Of a stretch of DNA of 64,000 bases, positions 37,936 through 49,490 are shown in pieces. The DNA comes from Devosia algicola (GTDB taxonomy: Bacteria; Pseudomonadota; Alphaproteobacteria; Rhizobiales; Devosiaceae): NCBI RefSeq assembly GCF_028816455.1, contig NZ_CP118246.1, positions 2,494,501 through 2,558,500 on the forward strand, in the 5' to 3' direction. Numbering within the stretch: position 1 is the first letter of the stretch; each line of letters starts with the position of its first letter. The position numbers were made by a program, and so were the translations under genes. Under the pieces are notes generated by a model, which saw nothing but the letters and a program-made list of their open reading frames with translations, made no database searches and was not told the DNA's origin.

Positions 37936-38911
37936 CAATGTCTGCGTGATTGGCGCCGGTGCATGGGGTACCGCCCTGGCCCAGGCCGCCGCCATGGCCG
38001 GGCGCGATGTCACCCTCGTGGTGCGAACCGACCAACAGGCACGCGAAATCAACGATCACCATACCAACCGCCGCGCCTTGGGCGCGCAGACACTGTCCAC
38101 CAAAATTACCGCCCAACCCAGCCCCAGCGCCGCCGACTGCTTTATTCTGGCGGTGCCCGCCCAATCCAGCCGCACGGCGCTGGGCGAGATTGCCCCGGCA
38201 CTGCTGGCGGACAAGCCGGTCATGCTCTCGGCCAAAGGTCTCGAAACCGGTACGCTGCAACGCCAGAGCGAAATATTGGCCGACATGGCGCCGGATGCCA
38301 TTCCGTTTGTACTGTCGGGCCCCAGTTTTGCCGCCGATGTCGCCGCGGGTCGCCCGACGGCTGTTACCCTGGCGGGTGATGATGCCGATTTGACGTCGGC
38401 GTTGGCGGGGGCGCTGGCTGGCCCCAGTTTTCGTCCCTATGCCGCAGATGATCGCATCGGCGTTGAACTGGCCGGGGCGCTCAAGAATATATATGCGCTG
38501 GCGTGCGGTGCGGTTGAGGGCGCTGAACTGGGCGCGTCGGCCCGTTCCGCGCTTCTGGCACGGGCCTATGCTGAAATGGCGCGCATGGTCGTCGCCATGG
38601 GCGGGTCGGCAACCACCTTGACCGGTCTTGCCGGGCTCGGAGATTTGACCCTGTCCTGCTCCTCGCCGCAATCGCGCAACTATCAGTTCGGCATGGCATT
38701 GGGACGCGGCCAGAAGGTCCAGGCAATATTGGCGGGCGATGCAAAGCTGGCCGAAGGTGTCGCCACGACCCCAGTTGCCAGAGCCCTGGCCCGTGATCTG
38801 GGCGTCGATGCCCCCCTGATAATTGCCGTCGACCAATTGCTCGACGGCCACGCCGACATTACCACCATCGTCGCAGGCCTCATGGCCCGACCGCTCAAAC
38901 GCGAGGAATAA
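37925..38911 (+). CDS. gpsA: Glycerol-3-phosphate dehydrogenase [NAD(P)+]
   Basis: The 328-residue product reduces dihydroxyacetone phosphate to sn-glycerol 3-phosphate for phospholipid synthesis. The nucleotide-binding [14 protein letters not shown] is at the N-terminus. [17 protein letters not shown] and the catalytic-lysine segment [15 protein letters not shown] follow, then [13 protein letters not shown]. It overlaps tsaD by 11 bases and is followed after two bases by the YciI-like gene. Confidence 0.96.
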   Translation: MKLDNVCVIGAGAWGTALAQAAAMAGRDVTLVVRTDQQAREINDHHTNRRALGAQTLSTKITAQPSPSAADCFILAVPAQSSRTALGEIAPALLADKPVMLSAKGLETGTLQRQSEILADMAPDAIPFVLSGPSFAADVAAGRPTAVTLAGDDADLTSALAGALAGPSFRPYAADDRIGVELAGALKNIYALACGAVEGAELGASARSALLARAYAEMARMVVAMGGSATTLTGLAGLGDLTLSCSSPQSRNYQFGMALGRGQKVQAILAGDAKLAEGVATTPVARALARDLGVDAPLIIAVDQLLDGHADITTIVAGLMARPLKREE

Positions 38912-38913
38912 TA

Positions 38914-39210
38914 ATGCTTTACGCCATTATCGCCCGGGACAAACCCAATAATGTCGACCGTCGCAAGGCGCTCCGGCCAACCCATCTCGAGCATCTGAAA
39001 TCCGCTGGCGACCAGATTGTCTGTGCTGGAGCGCTCTACGATGAATCCGATCAGCCAAGCGGTAGTCTCGTGGTCATCGAAGCCGCCGATCTTGGCGCGG
39101 CCAAGGCGCTCGCAGCCGCCGATCCCTTTGTAACCGAAGGCGTTTTTGACTCGTACGAGGTCATTCGCTGGAACTGGGCCATCAACAACCCCACTGGGCG
39201 AGGTCAATAA
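38914..39210 (+). CDS. YciI-like family protein
   Basis: The 98-residue product has the ferredoxin-like YciI fold: MLYAIIARDKP, then RPTHLEHLKSAGDQIV, then AADPFVTEGVFDSYEVIRWN. The conserved His in RPTHLEHL and Asp in ADPF are the pair expected for the putative active site. Function is unknown. Its last base is the first base of the EVE-domain gene, so the four genes tsaD-gpsA-YciI-EVE form one unit. Confidence 0.9.
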   Translation: MLYAIIARDKPNNVDRRKALRPTHLEHLKSAGDQIVCAGALYDESDQPSGSLVVIEAADLGAAKALAAADPFVTEGVFDSYEVIRWNWAINNPTGRGQ

Positions 39211-39642
39211 TGGCCTATTGGTTGCTCAAGTCAGAGCCCAACGTATTCTCCTTTGAGGACATGCAGGCCAAGACCCGCAGGGGCGAGACCGAGGAATGGG
39301 ACGGCGTGCGCAATTACGCCGCCAGAAATTTCATGCGGGCCATGAAAATCGGCGATGAAGCCTTTTTCTACCACTCAAATGTCGGCAAGGAGATCGTGGG
39401 TATCGTGCGTATCGCTGCGCTTGCTCATCCCGATAGCACCGCCGAGCCTAAAGGACGGCAAGGTGGTGTGGGAATGCGTTGATATTGAAGCGGTCAAACC
39501 CATACCCAAACCCGTGACGCTGGCCACGATCAAAGATACTGAAAGCCTTGCCGAAATGGCACTGGTCAAGCTCTCACGGCTATCGGTGTCCCCGGTCACG
39601 CCAAAGGAATGGCGGATCATTTGCAAGATGGGTGGGCTCTGA
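39210..39642 (+). CDS. EVE (PUA-like) domain protein, one frameshift
   Basis: The corrected product is 143 residues, the usual length for this family. It begins MAYWLLKSEPNVFSFEDM and holds WDGVRNYAARNFMRAMKIGD and, after correction, STAELKDGKVVWECVDIEAV. EVE domains are thought to bind modified bases in DNA or RNA. The frame breaks at 39444-39449 (GAGCCT for GAGCT). An AGCTC near 39571 in the same gene is intact. Confidence 0.9.
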
Positions 39643-39714
39643 AACCGTTTGTTGGACGGGTTTTCGTCATAATGTGAGGTCGGCGTCGGGGGACGCCAAT
39701 GCGAGGGGGTAAAG

Positions 39715-40122
39715 ATGTTTTTGCATTTTTCAGTGAACTGGCTGGCTATCATTCTGGCCGTAGTCGCCAGCATGGCGCTGGGCATGGGCTGGTATATGGC
39801 CTTGTCCCGGCAATGGCTCGAGGCCCTGGGCAAAAAGCCCGAGGACATCAATTCGGCCGACCCCAGCCCCTATGTCTGGTCGGTCGCGGTGCAACTGGTC
39901 ATGGCCTATTTTCTGGCGGTCCTGATCCCGGCATTGACCGGGGCCATCAACCCCACGAACGGGGCGTTGGTTGGCGCCCAGCTTTGGGTCGGATTTGTCG
40001 TCACCGCCATGATCCTCAACCATCGCTATCAGGGCGCCAATTGGTCGCTGACCTTTATTGATGCCGGCTATCTGCTCGGCGTTCTGGTAGTGCAGGGCGT
40101 GGTGATCGGTCTGTTTGGCTAG
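39715..40122 (+). CDS. DUF1761 family membrane protein
   Basis: The 135-residue product has four hydrophobic stretches and the DUF1761 N-terminus [20 protein letters not shown] followed by a [14 protein letters not shown] loop. The family is small, membrane-bound and uncharacterised. Its stop overlaps the stop of the convergent yciB gene by four bases. Confidence 0.8.
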   Translation: MFLHFSVNWLAIILAVVASMALGMGWYMALSRQWLEALGKKPEDINSADPSPYVWSVAVQLVMAYFLAVLIPALTGAINPTNGALVGAQLWVGFVVTAMILNHRYQGANWSLTFIDAGYLLGVLVVQGVVIGLFG

Positions 40123-40751
40123 GGATCGACCACAATCGGGGGCACATGCGTCGGCTCGGCGGGCGGCGCATATTTGTTCAGCACCCGAAGCTGGGCCAGC
40201 GAAAAGATGATGGTGATGGGCATGACGCCCCATACCTTGAACGCCACCCACACATCAGTGGAAAAATTGCGCCACAAAATTTCATTGATGATGGCAAGTA
40301 CAAAAAAGAACAGCCCCCAGCGCAACGTCAGAATATACCAGCCGCGCGGCATCAGTTTATAGACGTCGCCAAACACATATTTGAGTAGCGACTGCTTGAA
40401 GATCAGGCCGCCCAACAGCACCGAGCCGAACAGGCAATTGGTGATCGTCGGCTTGATCTTGATAAAAGTATCATCCTGCAGCCAGAGCGTCAGGCCGCCA
40501 AACACCAGCACAACAACGCCGGTAACCAACGGCATGATCGCGATCTTTTTAAGGATCATCCAGCTTAGCGCCAGCGATACAACCATGGCGCCCATAAACC
40601 AGGCGGTTGCAGTAAAAATCTCAAAGCGCGCATTGACGATGAAGAACACCACCAGCGGGCCAAGCTCCAATATGAGCTTGATCGCCTGCGGACGCAATTC
40701 GCTCCAATTCACCTCTGGTTCGGCATTCTCGACTTTGTTCTCTTGGCTCAT
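40119..40751 (-). CDS. yciB: Inner membrane-spanning protein YciB (septation protein A)
   Basis: The 210-residue product has five to six membrane helices and family motifs [38 protein letters not shown] and [15 protein letters not shown]. Relatives affect cell-envelope synthesis and septation. ATG 40751 gives [18 protein letters not shown]. It is the last gene of dapF-mtaB-ftsY-yciB on the minus strand; the gap to ftsY is 72 bases. Two GAGCT-type sites within it are intact. Confidence 0.92.
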   Translation of the reverse strand: MSQENKVENAEPEVNWSELRPQAIKLILELGPLVVFFIVNARFEIFTATAWFMGAMVVSLALSWMILKKIAIMPLVTGVVVLVFGGLTLWLQDDTFIKIKPTITNCLFGSVLLGGLIFKQSLLKYVFGDVYKLMPRGWYILTLRWGLFFFVLAIINEILWRNFSTDVWVAFKVWGVMPITIIFSLAQLRVLNKYAPPAEPTHVPPIVVDP

Positions 40752-40823
40752 AAAATCCAACTCTTTGCCATGTGCCCCCAAAAGGCCGCTCAGCGCCCTC
40801 CTACAAGCCGAACATGGTTCAAT

Positions 40824-42021
40824 TTAGGTGCCCGGTTCGGGCGTACCAGCAATCGCCTGGGCAAAATCGGCGGCCGCGAACGGTTCAAGATCTGCCACGC
40901 CTTCGCCCACGCCGATAAAATGCACCGGCAGGCCGAACTGTCGCGCAATCGCCACCAGAATGCCACCCCGCGCCGTACCATCGAGCCTTGGTCATCACCA
41001 ATCCGGTGACCCCGGCCCGCTTGCCAAAGATTTCCACCTGCTTGAGCGCATTCTGCCCGGTTGTCGCATCCAGCGTCAAAAGGGTTGCATGCGGGGCGCT
41101 GGGATCGACCTTCTTGATGACGCGAATGATCTTTTCGAGTTCATTCATCAATTCATCGCGATTTTGCAGCCGCCCCGCCGTATCGATGATCAATACATCG
41201 CGCCCTTCGGTCCTGGCACGTGTTACCGCGTCAAAGGCCAGTCCGGATGCATCGGACCCGGCCGCCTTGCTGACAACCGGCGCATTGGTGCGTTGCCCCC
41301 AGATCTGCAATTGCTCAATGGCGGCGGCCCGGAACGTGTCGCCCGCCGCCAGCATCACCGACTTGCCGTCGGCGCTGAGCTTTTGCGCCAATTTGCCAAT
41401 CGTTGTGGTCTTGCCCGAACCATTGACCCCGATCATCAGGATGACAAAGGGTTTTTGGCTGGTATCAATCACCAGCGGCAGAGCCACCGGGGTCAACACT
41501 TTTTCAACTTCAGCAGCCAGTACGGCCCGTACGTCCTCGCTCGACACATCCCGGTCAAACCGGTCCCGTCGCAGCGTTTCAGTAATCGCAACCGCTGTAT
41601 CGACGCCAAGATCGGCCTGAATCAACACATCTTCAAGATCATCAAGCGTTTCCGCATCGAGTTTCTTCTTGGTAAAAACCCCGGTAATCGAGCCGGTCAA
41701 CTGATCCGAGGAACGCCGCAATCCGGTGGTCAGTCGCGAAAACCAGCCCCGCTTGGGCGCCGGCGTCAAGATCTCGGGCGGGGTGGCTAAAACCGGGTCC
41801 GGATCGGTCGCCAGAACCTCGGGATCGCCAGCCTCAACATCTTCAATATAATCGGGCGTAGCCTCGGGTGGCCCCGCCGTGCCGCGATCCGGCTCCAGAG
41901 GCGTTTCGGGCGCTGCCTCTTGGGCGTCGGGCACCAAATTTTCCGGCGTTTCAGGAACGGGCGCTTCTTCAGGCGTCCCGAACAGGCGTTTGAAAAATCC
42001 CGGTTTCTTGCTTTGATTCAT
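40824..42021 (-). CDS. ftsY: Signal recognition particle receptor FtsY, one frameshift
   Basis: The corrected product is about 398 residues. A long acidic N-terminal domain (residues 1-80, rich in Glu, Asp and Pro) mediates membrane contact. The NG GTPase domain has GVNGSGKTTTIGKLAQKL, DTAGRLQNRDELMNEL and, after correction, TKLDGTARGG. Break at 40983-40988; the corrected end runs VAIARQFGLPVHFIGVGEG to a TAA at 40824. ftsY is essential in studied bacteria, so a real frameshift here would be lethal. The start overlaps the mtaB stop (ATGA). Confidence 0.96.
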
Positions 42022-43283
42022 GCAGCATCCTTGATGGGCTCACCGACCAGACTATCGGTCGAGACTGCCGTTATTCGCACGGGCAATATCTGGCCCGACA
42101 GCGTGCCGGGAACGACCACCGGCACAAATTGTTCGGTTCGGCCCAGCCCGTCGCGCTCGATCAATACGCTTTCCACCAGACCGACCCGCGACGCACAGAG
42201 TTTTGCAAACTGTTCAGCCCCCAGCGCCCGCAATTGAGCCGCCCGCTGCCGCGCCACGCTTTTTGCCACCGGTGGCATCCGCGCCGCTGGCGTGCCTTCG
42301 CGCGGCGAATAGGGGAAAACGTGCAGATAGGTCAGGTCAGCTTCGCTGACAAACTGCAAACTGTTGGCAAACATCTCATCGGTTTCGGTGGGGAAACCGG
42401 CAATGATATCGGCGCCAAACACCATATCGGGTCTTAACGCCCGCAATTTGGCAACGATCCCCAGCGCATCCTCGCGGCTATGCCGCCGCTTCATCCGCTT
42501 GAGGATCAGATCATCCCCCGACTGCAGCGACAAATGCAGATGCGGCATCAGACGCCGATCGCTGGCCACCGCCTCATAAAGCGCTGGATCGGCCTCGATG
42601 GAATCAATCGAGGAGATGCGCAACCGCCGGAGATCCGGCGCGTGCCGCAGGATTGACTGCACCAGCTTGCCAAGGCTCGGGGTTCCCGGCAGGTCACCAC
42701 CATAGGAGGTAATATCGACCCCGGTCAGCACCACTTCGCCATAGCCGTTGCCGACGAGTTTCTTGATCTGATCGACCATCAGCCCCATCGGCACCGAACG
42801 CGACGGGCCGCGACCGAACGGAATGATGCAGAAGGTGCAGCGATGGTCGCACCCGTTCTGCACCTGCACAAACGCGCGTGCCCTGCCGTCCATGCCCTCG
42901 ATCAGATGCCCGGCGGTTTCACGCACGCTCATGATGTCGTTGACCTGGACCTTGTCATTGAGCGGCGTGCCGAAAACCATCGGCGCATAGCTTTTCGCCT
43001 CCAGCTTGTCGGCATTGCCAATCACCAAATCGACTTCGGCCATATCGCCAAAAGTGCGCGCCTCGGTCTGGGCGGCGCAGCCGGTAACGATGATCCGGCG
43101 CTCGGGATTGTCACGCTTGGCTTTGCGCACCGCCTGCTTGGCCTGTCGAACGGCCTCGGCGGTCACAGCGCAGGTGTTGATGATGATCGCATTCTCAAGG
43201 CCGGCCTTTGCGGCTTCGAGTTTCATCACCTCGCCCTCATAGGCGTTCAAACGGCAACCAAATGTTAGCGTTTCGACACTCAT
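42018..43283 (-). CDS. mtaB: tRNA (t6A37)-methylthiotransferase MtaB
   Basis: The 421-residue radical-SAM enzyme adds a methylthio group to t6A37. The first cluster domain has [22 protein letters not shown] and TGCAAQTEA. The radical-SAM motif is CDHRCTFC followed by [31 protein letters not shown] is typical. Its substrate base is made by the TsaD system encoded at 36856-37935. Four-base overlaps join it to both dapF and ftsY. Confidence 0.95.
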   Translation of the reverse strand: MSVETLTFGCRLNAYEGEVMKLEAAKAGLENAIIINTCAVTAEAVRQAKQAVRKAKRDNPERRIIVTGCAAQTEARTFGDMAEVDLVIGNADKLEAKSYAPMVFGTPLNDKVQVNDIMSVRETAGHLIEGMDGRARAFVQVQNGCDHRCTFCIIPFGRGPSRSVPMGLMVDQIKKLVGNGYGEVVLTGVDITSYGGDLPGTPSLGKLVQSILRHAPDLRRLRISSIDSIEADPALYEAVASDRRLMPHLHLSLQSGDDLILKRMKRRHSREDALGIVAKLRALRPDMVFGADIIAGFPTETDEMFANSLQFVSEADLTYLHVFPYSPREGTPAARMPPVAKSVARQRAAQLRALGAEQFAKLCASRVGLVESVLIERDGLGRTEQFVPVVVPGTLSGQILPVRITAVSTDSLVGEPIKDAA

Positions 43284-44161
43284 TTGGTCGCATCCGCTAA
43301 CGCGCGCGACCATTCTCCGGTGGCGGGATCGACTGTGCCAGACCATTCCAGTTCGGCCGGCCCGGTCATGACCACATGATCATTGTCGCGCCAATCGATA
43401 TGCAGATCGCCACCCGGCACCGTTACCGTGACCTGACGGCCGGTCCGGCGGGTTCGGAAGCCATTGACCGCCGCCGCGCACGCGCCTGTGCCGCAAGCCC
43501 GCGTCAGCCCCGCCCCGCGCTCCCACGTCCGCAGGATCATGGCGTCATTGGCAGTCACTTGGGCAATTGAAATATTGGCGCGTTCGGGAAAGATCGGATG
43601 ATTTTCCAGCATCGGCCCGAACCGGTCGAGCGCATAATGCCAAACATCATCCTTGACCCAGAAAATAGCATGCGGATTACCCATCGAGGCCACCGAAGGC
43701 GAATGCAGCACCGGCGCGTCGATCGGGCCGATCTGCAATTCGATCTTGCGGGTGTCGGCAAATTCCTCAGCCAAGGGAATGTCTTGCCACCCAAAGCGCG
43801 GCACGCCCATATCAACCGAAATCAGTCCGTCCTCATGCTCATCAGCCGTCAAAATCCCCGCAACGGTTTCAAACAGGAAGCTGGTCTGGCCACTCTGCGC
43901 TGCGAGTGCCTGCACCACACACCGCATGCCATTGCCACAGGCCTGGGCCGAGGAACCATCAGAATTGATGATCTCGATATAATTGGCCGTGCCCGGTGTT
44001 CTGGGATCGTGAATGGCCATGATCTGGTCGAACCGGGTGGCCTCGTCGCCATTGAGCGCCACCGCCGCAGCCGGACGTACCCGACCCGGACGGCCGCGCA
44101 TATCGGCAACGATGATCTGGTTGCCCAAACCGTTCATCTTGGCAAACGGAATGCCGCTCAC
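43280..44161 (-). CDS. dapF: Diaminopimelate epimerase
   Basis: The 293-residue product converts LL- to meso-diaminopimelate for lysine and peptidoglycan. Both catalytic cysteines are present: [12 protein letters not shown] and [12 protein letters not shown]. The start GTG 44161 gives [17 protein letters not shown], the family N-terminus; the frame continues upstream but without family features. It overlaps mtaB by four bases. Confidence 0.95.
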   Translation of the reverse strand: MSGIPFAKMNGLGNQIIVADMRGRPGRVRPAAAVALNGDEATRFDQIMAIHDPRTPGTANYIEIINSDGSSAQACGNGMRCVVQALAAQSGQTSFLFETVAGILTADEHEDGLISVDMGVPRFGWQDIPLAEEFADTRKIELQIGPIDAPVLHSPSVASMGNPHAIFWVKDDVWHYALDRFGPMLENHPIFPERANISIAQVTANDAMILRTWERGAGLTRACGTGACAAAVNGFRTRRTGRQVTVTVPGGDLHIDWRDNDHVVMTGPAELEWSGTVDPATGEWSRALADATK

Positions 44162-44418
44162 TCTGGCCTCGCTCAAACTGCTGCATCGCTCTTTTGAAAG
44201 CCTATATGGCCGAACCCGCGCCAAATTGCCAGAGCACCGCACGCCAACAACCCGCATGGCGCCTGCCATTGCAGCCAATAGGTAAGGGATTGTAAGGACT
44301 TCGCGCTTCATGTCCCCTTAACCAGCATCGCAGGTCCGAGGCGCATTCCACCCGGTTTTGCGTTACGTTAGCCAGATTGAACAATTGTCTCGATTGCACC
44401 TGCGTGGAGTCCGATCTC

Positions 44419-45380
44419 ATGAACATGAATTTGATGACCAACCAGATCCTTACCGACTGGCAACCCCACCACGCGTCCCTGTTCGGCAATCATTCCCTGG
44501 CGCTGGCCCATAATCTGGCGGCGTCGAGCCTGTTTACCGATGAGGCGCTGGCGCGCCTGATCGAGAATAGCCCCCGCGAAGCCTATCACGTCAACTATTC
44601 GCAAAAAACTCCCGGCAATCCCCCGAAGCGCCGCGAAGGCGAAATCAAGAATCTGTCTGGCCTTGAAGTGCTCGACACGGTACGCAACGGCAATATCTGG
44701 GTCAATCTGACGGCCCCCGGCACGGTCGATAGCGCCTATACCGACCTACTTAACGCCATCTATGCCGAGTTTGAGGAACGCGTACCCGGTTTCAAGAGCC
44801 TACAAGCGCAACCTGACCATCCTGATTTCCTCGCCCAATGTGTCGGTCAAATATCATTCCGACGTGCCCGGCCAGAGCCTTTGGCAGGTGCGCGGCACCA
44901 AAAAGCTCTATGTCTACCCCGCCTCAAAGCCCTTCATCTCCCAACCCGCCCTGGAAAAATTGATCCTGGGGCAGTTGCGCGAAACCGACATGCCCTACGA
45001 GCCCTGGTATGACGATTACGCCGAGGTGCACATGCTCGAAGCGGGAAAGATGCTGCACTGGCCGCTCAATGGGCCGCACCGCGTGGTCAATGAAAACATG
45101 CTCAATGTCAGCTTTACCACCGAGCACTGGACCGACGAGTTGCGCAAGCACTATGCGGTCAATTATGCGAACGGCTTCATGCGGGGACGAACCGGCTTCA
45201 ACAAGCTGTCGCAGCAGACTACGGGCCTGAGCTATTACGCCAAGCCTCGCGCTGGCCGGAATGGTAAAATTCAGCCCGCTCAACCCGCAAAAAAAGAAGG
45301 TCTACACCGTCGACTTCCAGGTAGACCCCAAAACGCCTGAAGGTGTGCGCGATATTGATGCCTATACCTTCGGCAAATGA
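44419..45380 (+). CDS. JmjC-like cupin protein, two frameshifts
   Basis: The corrected product is 319 residues. The core shows a JmjC/cupin_8-type metal triad: the HxD in VKYHSDVPGQSLWQVRG and a later histidine in HWPLNGPHRVVNENM. That suggests an Fe(II)/2-oxoglutarate oxygenase (hydroxylase) fold; activity is inferred. Breaks lie at 44796-44801 (restoring PGFKSYKRNLTILISSP) and 45243-45248 (restoring SYYAKLALAGMVKFSP). The second has the extra base on the other strand sense (AGCCTC for AGCTC). Only five bases separate its stop from the next gene, an acyltransferase. Confidence 0.65.
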
Positions 45381-45385
45381 GCGAT

Positions 45386-46586
45386 ATGAGCGCTGTTTTT
45401 CCTGAGGAGCCTCAATCTTGATGTCGCGCGCGTGAGTGATAAACCGCTCCCCGCCACTCAGTTGCGCGCGAGCATTGTCCAGACGCGCCTTGAGTTTGAC
45501 GCCCTGGCCCCGTCATGGACAGCGCTCGAGCGTGGAAACCCATCGGCTATAATGTTTCAGAGCCACGCCTGGGCCAAGGCGATCTTTGATTTTGAAACGG
45601 CGCGCGGCAACAAGCACTTTGATCCGGTCATTATTTGCCTTTATGAGCGCGGTGATCTCAAGGCTATCCTGCCGCTCGAGCGGGTACGCCGAACCGGCCG
45701 GACGGTGTTGACCAGCATTGGCCATGGCTTCGCCCAATATGGCGATATGCTGCTGGCGCCCGGCATCGACCCACAAATGGCGATGCGCAAACTGCTCAAG
45801 GCCGCTGCCAAAGCTGCGCCCTGTGATGCAATAACCCTGCTAAAGGTGCGGGCTGACAGCGCAATGGCCAAGGGCATGCCCGCCGACCGTCTGGTTACGG
45901 GCACCAAACAGGGCGCCCCCTATGTGCGCCTTGAAAATTTTCCTGACTTTGCCAGCTATTTCGCAACCATCAAAACCAAGACGCGCAAGAATATGCGCAA
46001 TGACCGCAATCGACTTGAGCGCCATGGTCCGGTGACCCATCAGGTTGCCAAGACTGCGGAACAGACCCGCAGCATCATCGAACGCACCATGCAGGGGCGC
46101 GCGGACCGACTAAAGCAGCAGGGATTGACCTCCCGCGCCTTTGGCGACAGTGCCTTTTTCGATTTCTGCCGGGGCCTGCCTGACAAATCTGATCTTGAAC
46201 TGATGGCCATGTCGCTGAGCCACAAGGGTGAGCCGATTGCCGAGCAATGGGGCTTTGTACACAATCGACGCTATTACGCTTTCATTGCCAGTCGCGATTT
46301 TGCCAATGCCGAAAGTCCCGGCAAATTGCAACTGGGAGAGATCATCGAAGTGTGCGCTGCACGTGGACTCGTCGGGGCCGATCTGATGGTGCCCGTCATG
46401 CCCTACAAATTGACCTGGGCCACTGACGTGATCGATGTGACCGACTATGCCCTGCCCTTGACGCTACGTGGCCGCCTGATCCTGACGCTCTGGGACCAGA
46501 AACTGCGCCCCCTGGCCAAGGCAATGGTCATGGCCATGCCGAGCAGTGCCCGAGGCGTTGTGATGAAATTGCTTGGCAAGAGCTAG
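45386..46586 (+). CDS. FemAB/CelD-like acyltransferase (second copy), one frameshift near the N-terminus
   Basis: The corrected product is 399 residues with the Acetyltransf_6 layout: MFQSHAWAKAIFDFETARG, KTKTRKNMRNDRNRLERHG, and GEPIAEQWGFVHNRRYYAFI, then ADLMVPVMPYKLTWATDV. Read uncorrected, it would begin at GTG 45432. Removing one base from the GAGCCTC at 45407-45413 opens the frame back to ATG 45386 (MSAVFPEELNLDVARVSD), five bases after the JmjC-like gene. The pair is therefore an operon. It shares its fold with 30703-31978 but little sequence. Confidence 0.75.
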
Positions 46587-46686
46587 TTTGGCGCTGTTTT
46601 TCAACCGCGCGCGAATAATTGACTCCCCATCCATCCCACACTATAAGCGCGACGACTTAACTTGAGTGCCGACAACCGAGCCACTG

Positions 46687-46746
46687 GTTTCCCTCCGAGG
46701 GAAACGGTCACCACCCGCCAGCGCGTTGCGCCCACGGGTGCTTTTT
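46687..46746 (+). terminator. Two hairpins upstream of ffh, the second followed by a T-run
   Basis: GTTTCCCT (46687-46694) pairs with AGGGAAAC (46698-46705). A second stem, CACCCG (46712-46717) with CGGGTG (46735-46740), is followed by CTTTTT. The latter may end the acyltransferase operon or act as an attenuator in an ffh leader 58 bases before the start codon. The choice cannot be made from sequence. Confidence 0.45.
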
Positions 46747-46804
46747 GGGTTTGGCGTTCAAGCACCATATCTCCTGGCAGAGCCAGCGAGAAAAGGGATG
46801 CGAT

Positions 46805-48382
46805 ATGTTCGATAGCTTAAGCGACCGCTTAGGAAAAATATTTGACGGTCTGCGCGGCCGGGGCGCGCTAAGCGAGGCCGATGTCGATGCCGCGCTGCGC
46901 GAAATTCGCCGGGCGTTGATTGAAGCCGACGTGTCGCTTGAAGTCGTGCGCGCCTTCATGGAGCAGGTGCGCGAACGCGCTATTGGCGCCGAGGTCACCC
47001 GCTCGGTTACCCCCGGCCAGCAAGTGGTCAAGATCGTCCACGACCAGCTCGAAAGCGTTCTGGGCGACGCCGCGGTGCCCATTGATCTCAATGCCGTTGC
47101 CCCGGTAACCATTTTGATGGTCGGCCTGCAAGGCTCAGGCAAGACCACGACGACCGCCAAGATTGCCAAGCGCTTCAAGGAAAAGCAGAACAAGAAGGTT
47201 CTCCTGGCCTCGCTTGATACCCGCCGCCCGGCTGCGATGGAGCAATTGAGGGTGCTGGGCGAGCAGGTCGATGTGGCCACGCTGCCGATCATTGCCGATG
47301 AAACCCCGGTCCAGATTGCCAAGCGCGCCGCCCGCGAAGGCAAGCTGGGCGGCTATGATATTCTCATTCTCGATACGGCGGGTCGCACTCATATCGATGA
47401 AGAATTGATGGCAGAGACTGCCGAGATCAAATCGGTCGCCAGCCCCCATGAGGTGCTGCTGGTCGTTGATGCGTTGACGGGTCAGGATGCCGTCAATCTG
47501 GCGCGATCGTTTGACAGTCGCGTTGATATTACCGGTATCGTTCTGACCCGCGTTGATGGCGATGGTCGTGGCGGTGCGGCTTTGTCGATGCGCGCCGCCA
47601 CCGGCAAGCCGATCAAGCTGATTGGTGTCGGCGAAAAGATGGATGCGCTTGAGGATTTTCATCCCTCCCGCATTGCCGACCGTATCCTGGGCATGGGCGA
47701 CATTGTTTCGCTGGTCGAAAAGGCCGCCGAGAATGTTTCGGCCGAAGACGCCCAGAAAATGGCGAAGAAGGCTCAAAAGGGCTCTTTCGATCTCGAAGAT
47801 CTGCGCGGCCAGTTGCAGCAGATGAAAAAAATGGGCGGCATGGGCGGCCTGATGGCCATGATGCCCGGTGTCGGCCAGATGAAAAAAGCCATGGCTGGCG
47901 CCAATGTCGATGAAAAAGTCTTTGATCGTCAGATCGCCATCATCGGTTCGATGACCAGGAAGGAACGGGCTCAACCTGACGTGCTCAATGCCAGCCGCCG
48001 CAAGCGTATTGCCGCTGGTGCGGGGGTTGAAGTTTCCGACATCAACAAGCTGATCAAGCAGCACCGCCAGATGGCGGACATGATGAAAAAAGTCTCCAAG
48101 GGCGGCATGGGCTCGCTGGCCGGTATGTTTGGCGGCAAGATGGGTGGGATGATGGGCGGTATGCCCGACATGTCCAAGATGGACCCCAAACAGCTTGAAG
48201 CCATGGCCCGTCAGGCCGGCATCGATCCCAAGCAACTTCAGCAGGGCATGGGTAACGAGCCGCAATTGAGTGAAAAACTGCCCAGCGATGTTGGCTCATT
48301 GCTGAAATCCGGCTCCGGTCTGCCCGGCCTCGGTGGCGCTCCCCGTTTCCCAGGCCTGCCGGGCCTGGGCAAGAAGAAATAA
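46805..48382 (+). CDS. ffh: Signal recognition particle protein Ffh
   Basis: The 525-residue GTPase binds signal peptides and 4.5S RNA and docks on FtsY. N domain [21 protein letters not shown] domain [43 protein letters not shown]; methionine-rich M domain from about residue 330 with [15 protein letters not shown] and [13 protein letters not shown]. The C-terminus is extended by a Met/Gly-rich tail beyond the usual 450-480 residues. ATG 46805 is the family start. First gene of ffh-rpsP-rimM-trmD. Confidence 0.97.
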   Translation: MFDSLSDRLGKIFDGLRGRGALSEADVDAALREIRRALIEADVSLEVVRAFMEQVRERAIGAEVTRSVTPGQQVVKIVHDQLESVLGDAAVPIDLNAVAPVTILMVGLQGSGKTTTTAKIAKRFKEKQNKKVLLASLDTRRPAAMEQLRVLGEQVDVATLPIIADETPVQIAKRAAREGKLGGYDILILDTAGRTHIDEELMAETAEIKSVASPHEVLLVVDALTGQDAVNLARSFDSRVDITGIVLTRVDGDGRGGAALSMRAATGKPIKLIGVGEKMDALEDFHPSRIADRILGMGDIVSLVEKAAENVSAEDAQKMAKKAQKGSFDLEDLRGQLQQMKKMGGMGGLMAMMPGVGQMKKAMAGANVDEKVFDRQIAIIGSMTRKERAQPDVLNASRRKRIAAGAGVEVSDINKLIKQHRQMADMMKKVSKGGMGSLAGMFGGKMGGMMGGMPDMSKMDPKQLEAMARQAGIDPKQLQQGMGNEPQLSEKLPSDVGSLLKSGSGLPGLGGAPRFPGLPGLGKKK

Positions 48383-48425
48383 CCCCAATCCAGATCAACC
48401 ATTCAGCTTTTACAAGGAACTTAAA

Positions 48426-48857
48426 ATGGCTCTCAAGATTCGTCTGTCGCGCGGTGGCACCAAGAAGCGCCCATTCTACCATATCGTTATTGCTGACGCC
48501 CGTTCGCCCCGCGACGGTCGCTTCATCGAACGGCTGGGTTCGTTCAATCCGCTATTGGCCAAGGACGACGAAAACCGCATCATCCTTGACGCCGAACGCG
48601 CCAAGCACTGGATTGACGTTGGCGCACAGCCAACCGACCGGGTGCTGCGTTTCCTTGACGCCGCCGGAATCGCCAAGCGCGAGCCCCGCAACAATCCCGA
48701 AGCTGGCAAGCCAGGCGCCAAGGCAACCGAGCGCGCCGAAGCCAAGGCGCAGGCTGAGACTGATCGCAAGGCGGCTGCAGAAGAAGCCAAGAACGCACCT
48801 GCACCTGAAGCACCTGCACCTGAAGCTCCAGCCGCTGACGAAGCTGCCGCCGAATAA
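48426..48857 (+). CDS. rpsP: 30S ribosomal protein S16 with long acidic/alanine tail
   Basis: The 143-residue product has a normal S16 core in residues 1-80 ([36 protein letters not shown]). After that comes a tail of about 60 residues rich in Ala, Glu and Pro, including a short [12 protein letters not shown] repeat. E. coli S16 is about 82 residues. The start follows a clear AAGGAACTTAAA leader 43 bases after ffh. Confidence 0.97.
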   Translation: MALKIRLSRGGTKKRPFYHIVIADARSPRDGRFIERLGSFNPLLAKDDENRIILDAERAKHWIDVGAQPTDRVLRFLDAAGIAKREPRNNPEAGKPGAKATERAEAKAQAETDRKAAAEEAKNAPAPEAPAPEAPAADEAAAE

Positions 48858-48953
48858 GGCGCAGACAACCTGCTCAGAGCCCCCTCACCTGCGTGTTGGG
48901 GCTCCGGGTCTATCGCTGACAGGGAACGTTGCCCGTCATTGCGGAGCCTGCCA

Positions 48954-49490
48954 ATGGCTGAAAAATCAAAACTGCTGTTGATGGGCAAGATCGGCGCGGC
49001 CCATGGCATTCGTGGCCAGGTGCGCATTGCCCCGTTTACCCAATATCCTCAAGATATTGCCGCCTATGGACCACTGAGCACCAACCGGGCCGGCCTGACC
49101 ATTACTATTGACGATTTGCGGGTGCAGAAAAACGTCGTGGTGGCGCGGTTGAAGGGTATTTCCAGCCGCGAGGACGCCGAAAAGCTCAATGGCGTCGAAC
49201 TCTATCTTGATCGCGCCCTGTTGCCTGACCATGGCGATGAGGACGATTTCTACCACGCCGATCTGATCGGGCTGGAAGCGCGGATCGAGGACGGCACGGT
49301 CATCGGCGAAGTCATCGCCCTGCCCAATTTTGGTGCCGGCGACCTCATTGAAATTCGCGATCCCCGCAGCGGCGATACCTATCTCTATCCCTTCACCAAG
49401 GCCGTGGTGCCCCATATCCGCATCGAGGATGGCTTTGTTACCATTGTCGTGCCCACCGATGCGGAACCCGGCGAAGAAGAACCCGATTGA
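48954..49490 (+). CDS. rimM: Ribosome maturation factor RimM
   Basis: The 178-residue product helps 30S head assembly. Motifs: LLMGKIGAAHGIRGQVRI at the N-terminus, EDAEKLNGVELYLDR in the middle, and a PRC-barrel domain with DLIGLEARIEDGTVIGE and FGAGDLIEI. Its TGA stop overlaps the TTG start of trmD (ATTGA). A GAGCCT at 48944-48949, just before the start, may be another insertion, but it is outside coding sequence. Confidence 0.95.
   Translation: MAEKSKLLLMGKIGAAHGIRGQVRIAPFTQYPQDIAAYGPLSTNRAGLTITIDDLRVQKNVVVARLKGISSREDAEKLNGVELYLDRALLPDHGDEDDFYHADLIGLEARIEDGTVIGEVIALPNFGAGDLIEIRDPRSGDTYLYPFTKAVVPHIRIEDGFVTIVVPTDAEPGEEEPD

Noticed and set aside
47135..48265. Long minus-strand ORF of 376 residues opposite ffh
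   Set aside because: His-rich shadow of the methionine/lysine-rich ffh frame; no start signal and no family features.
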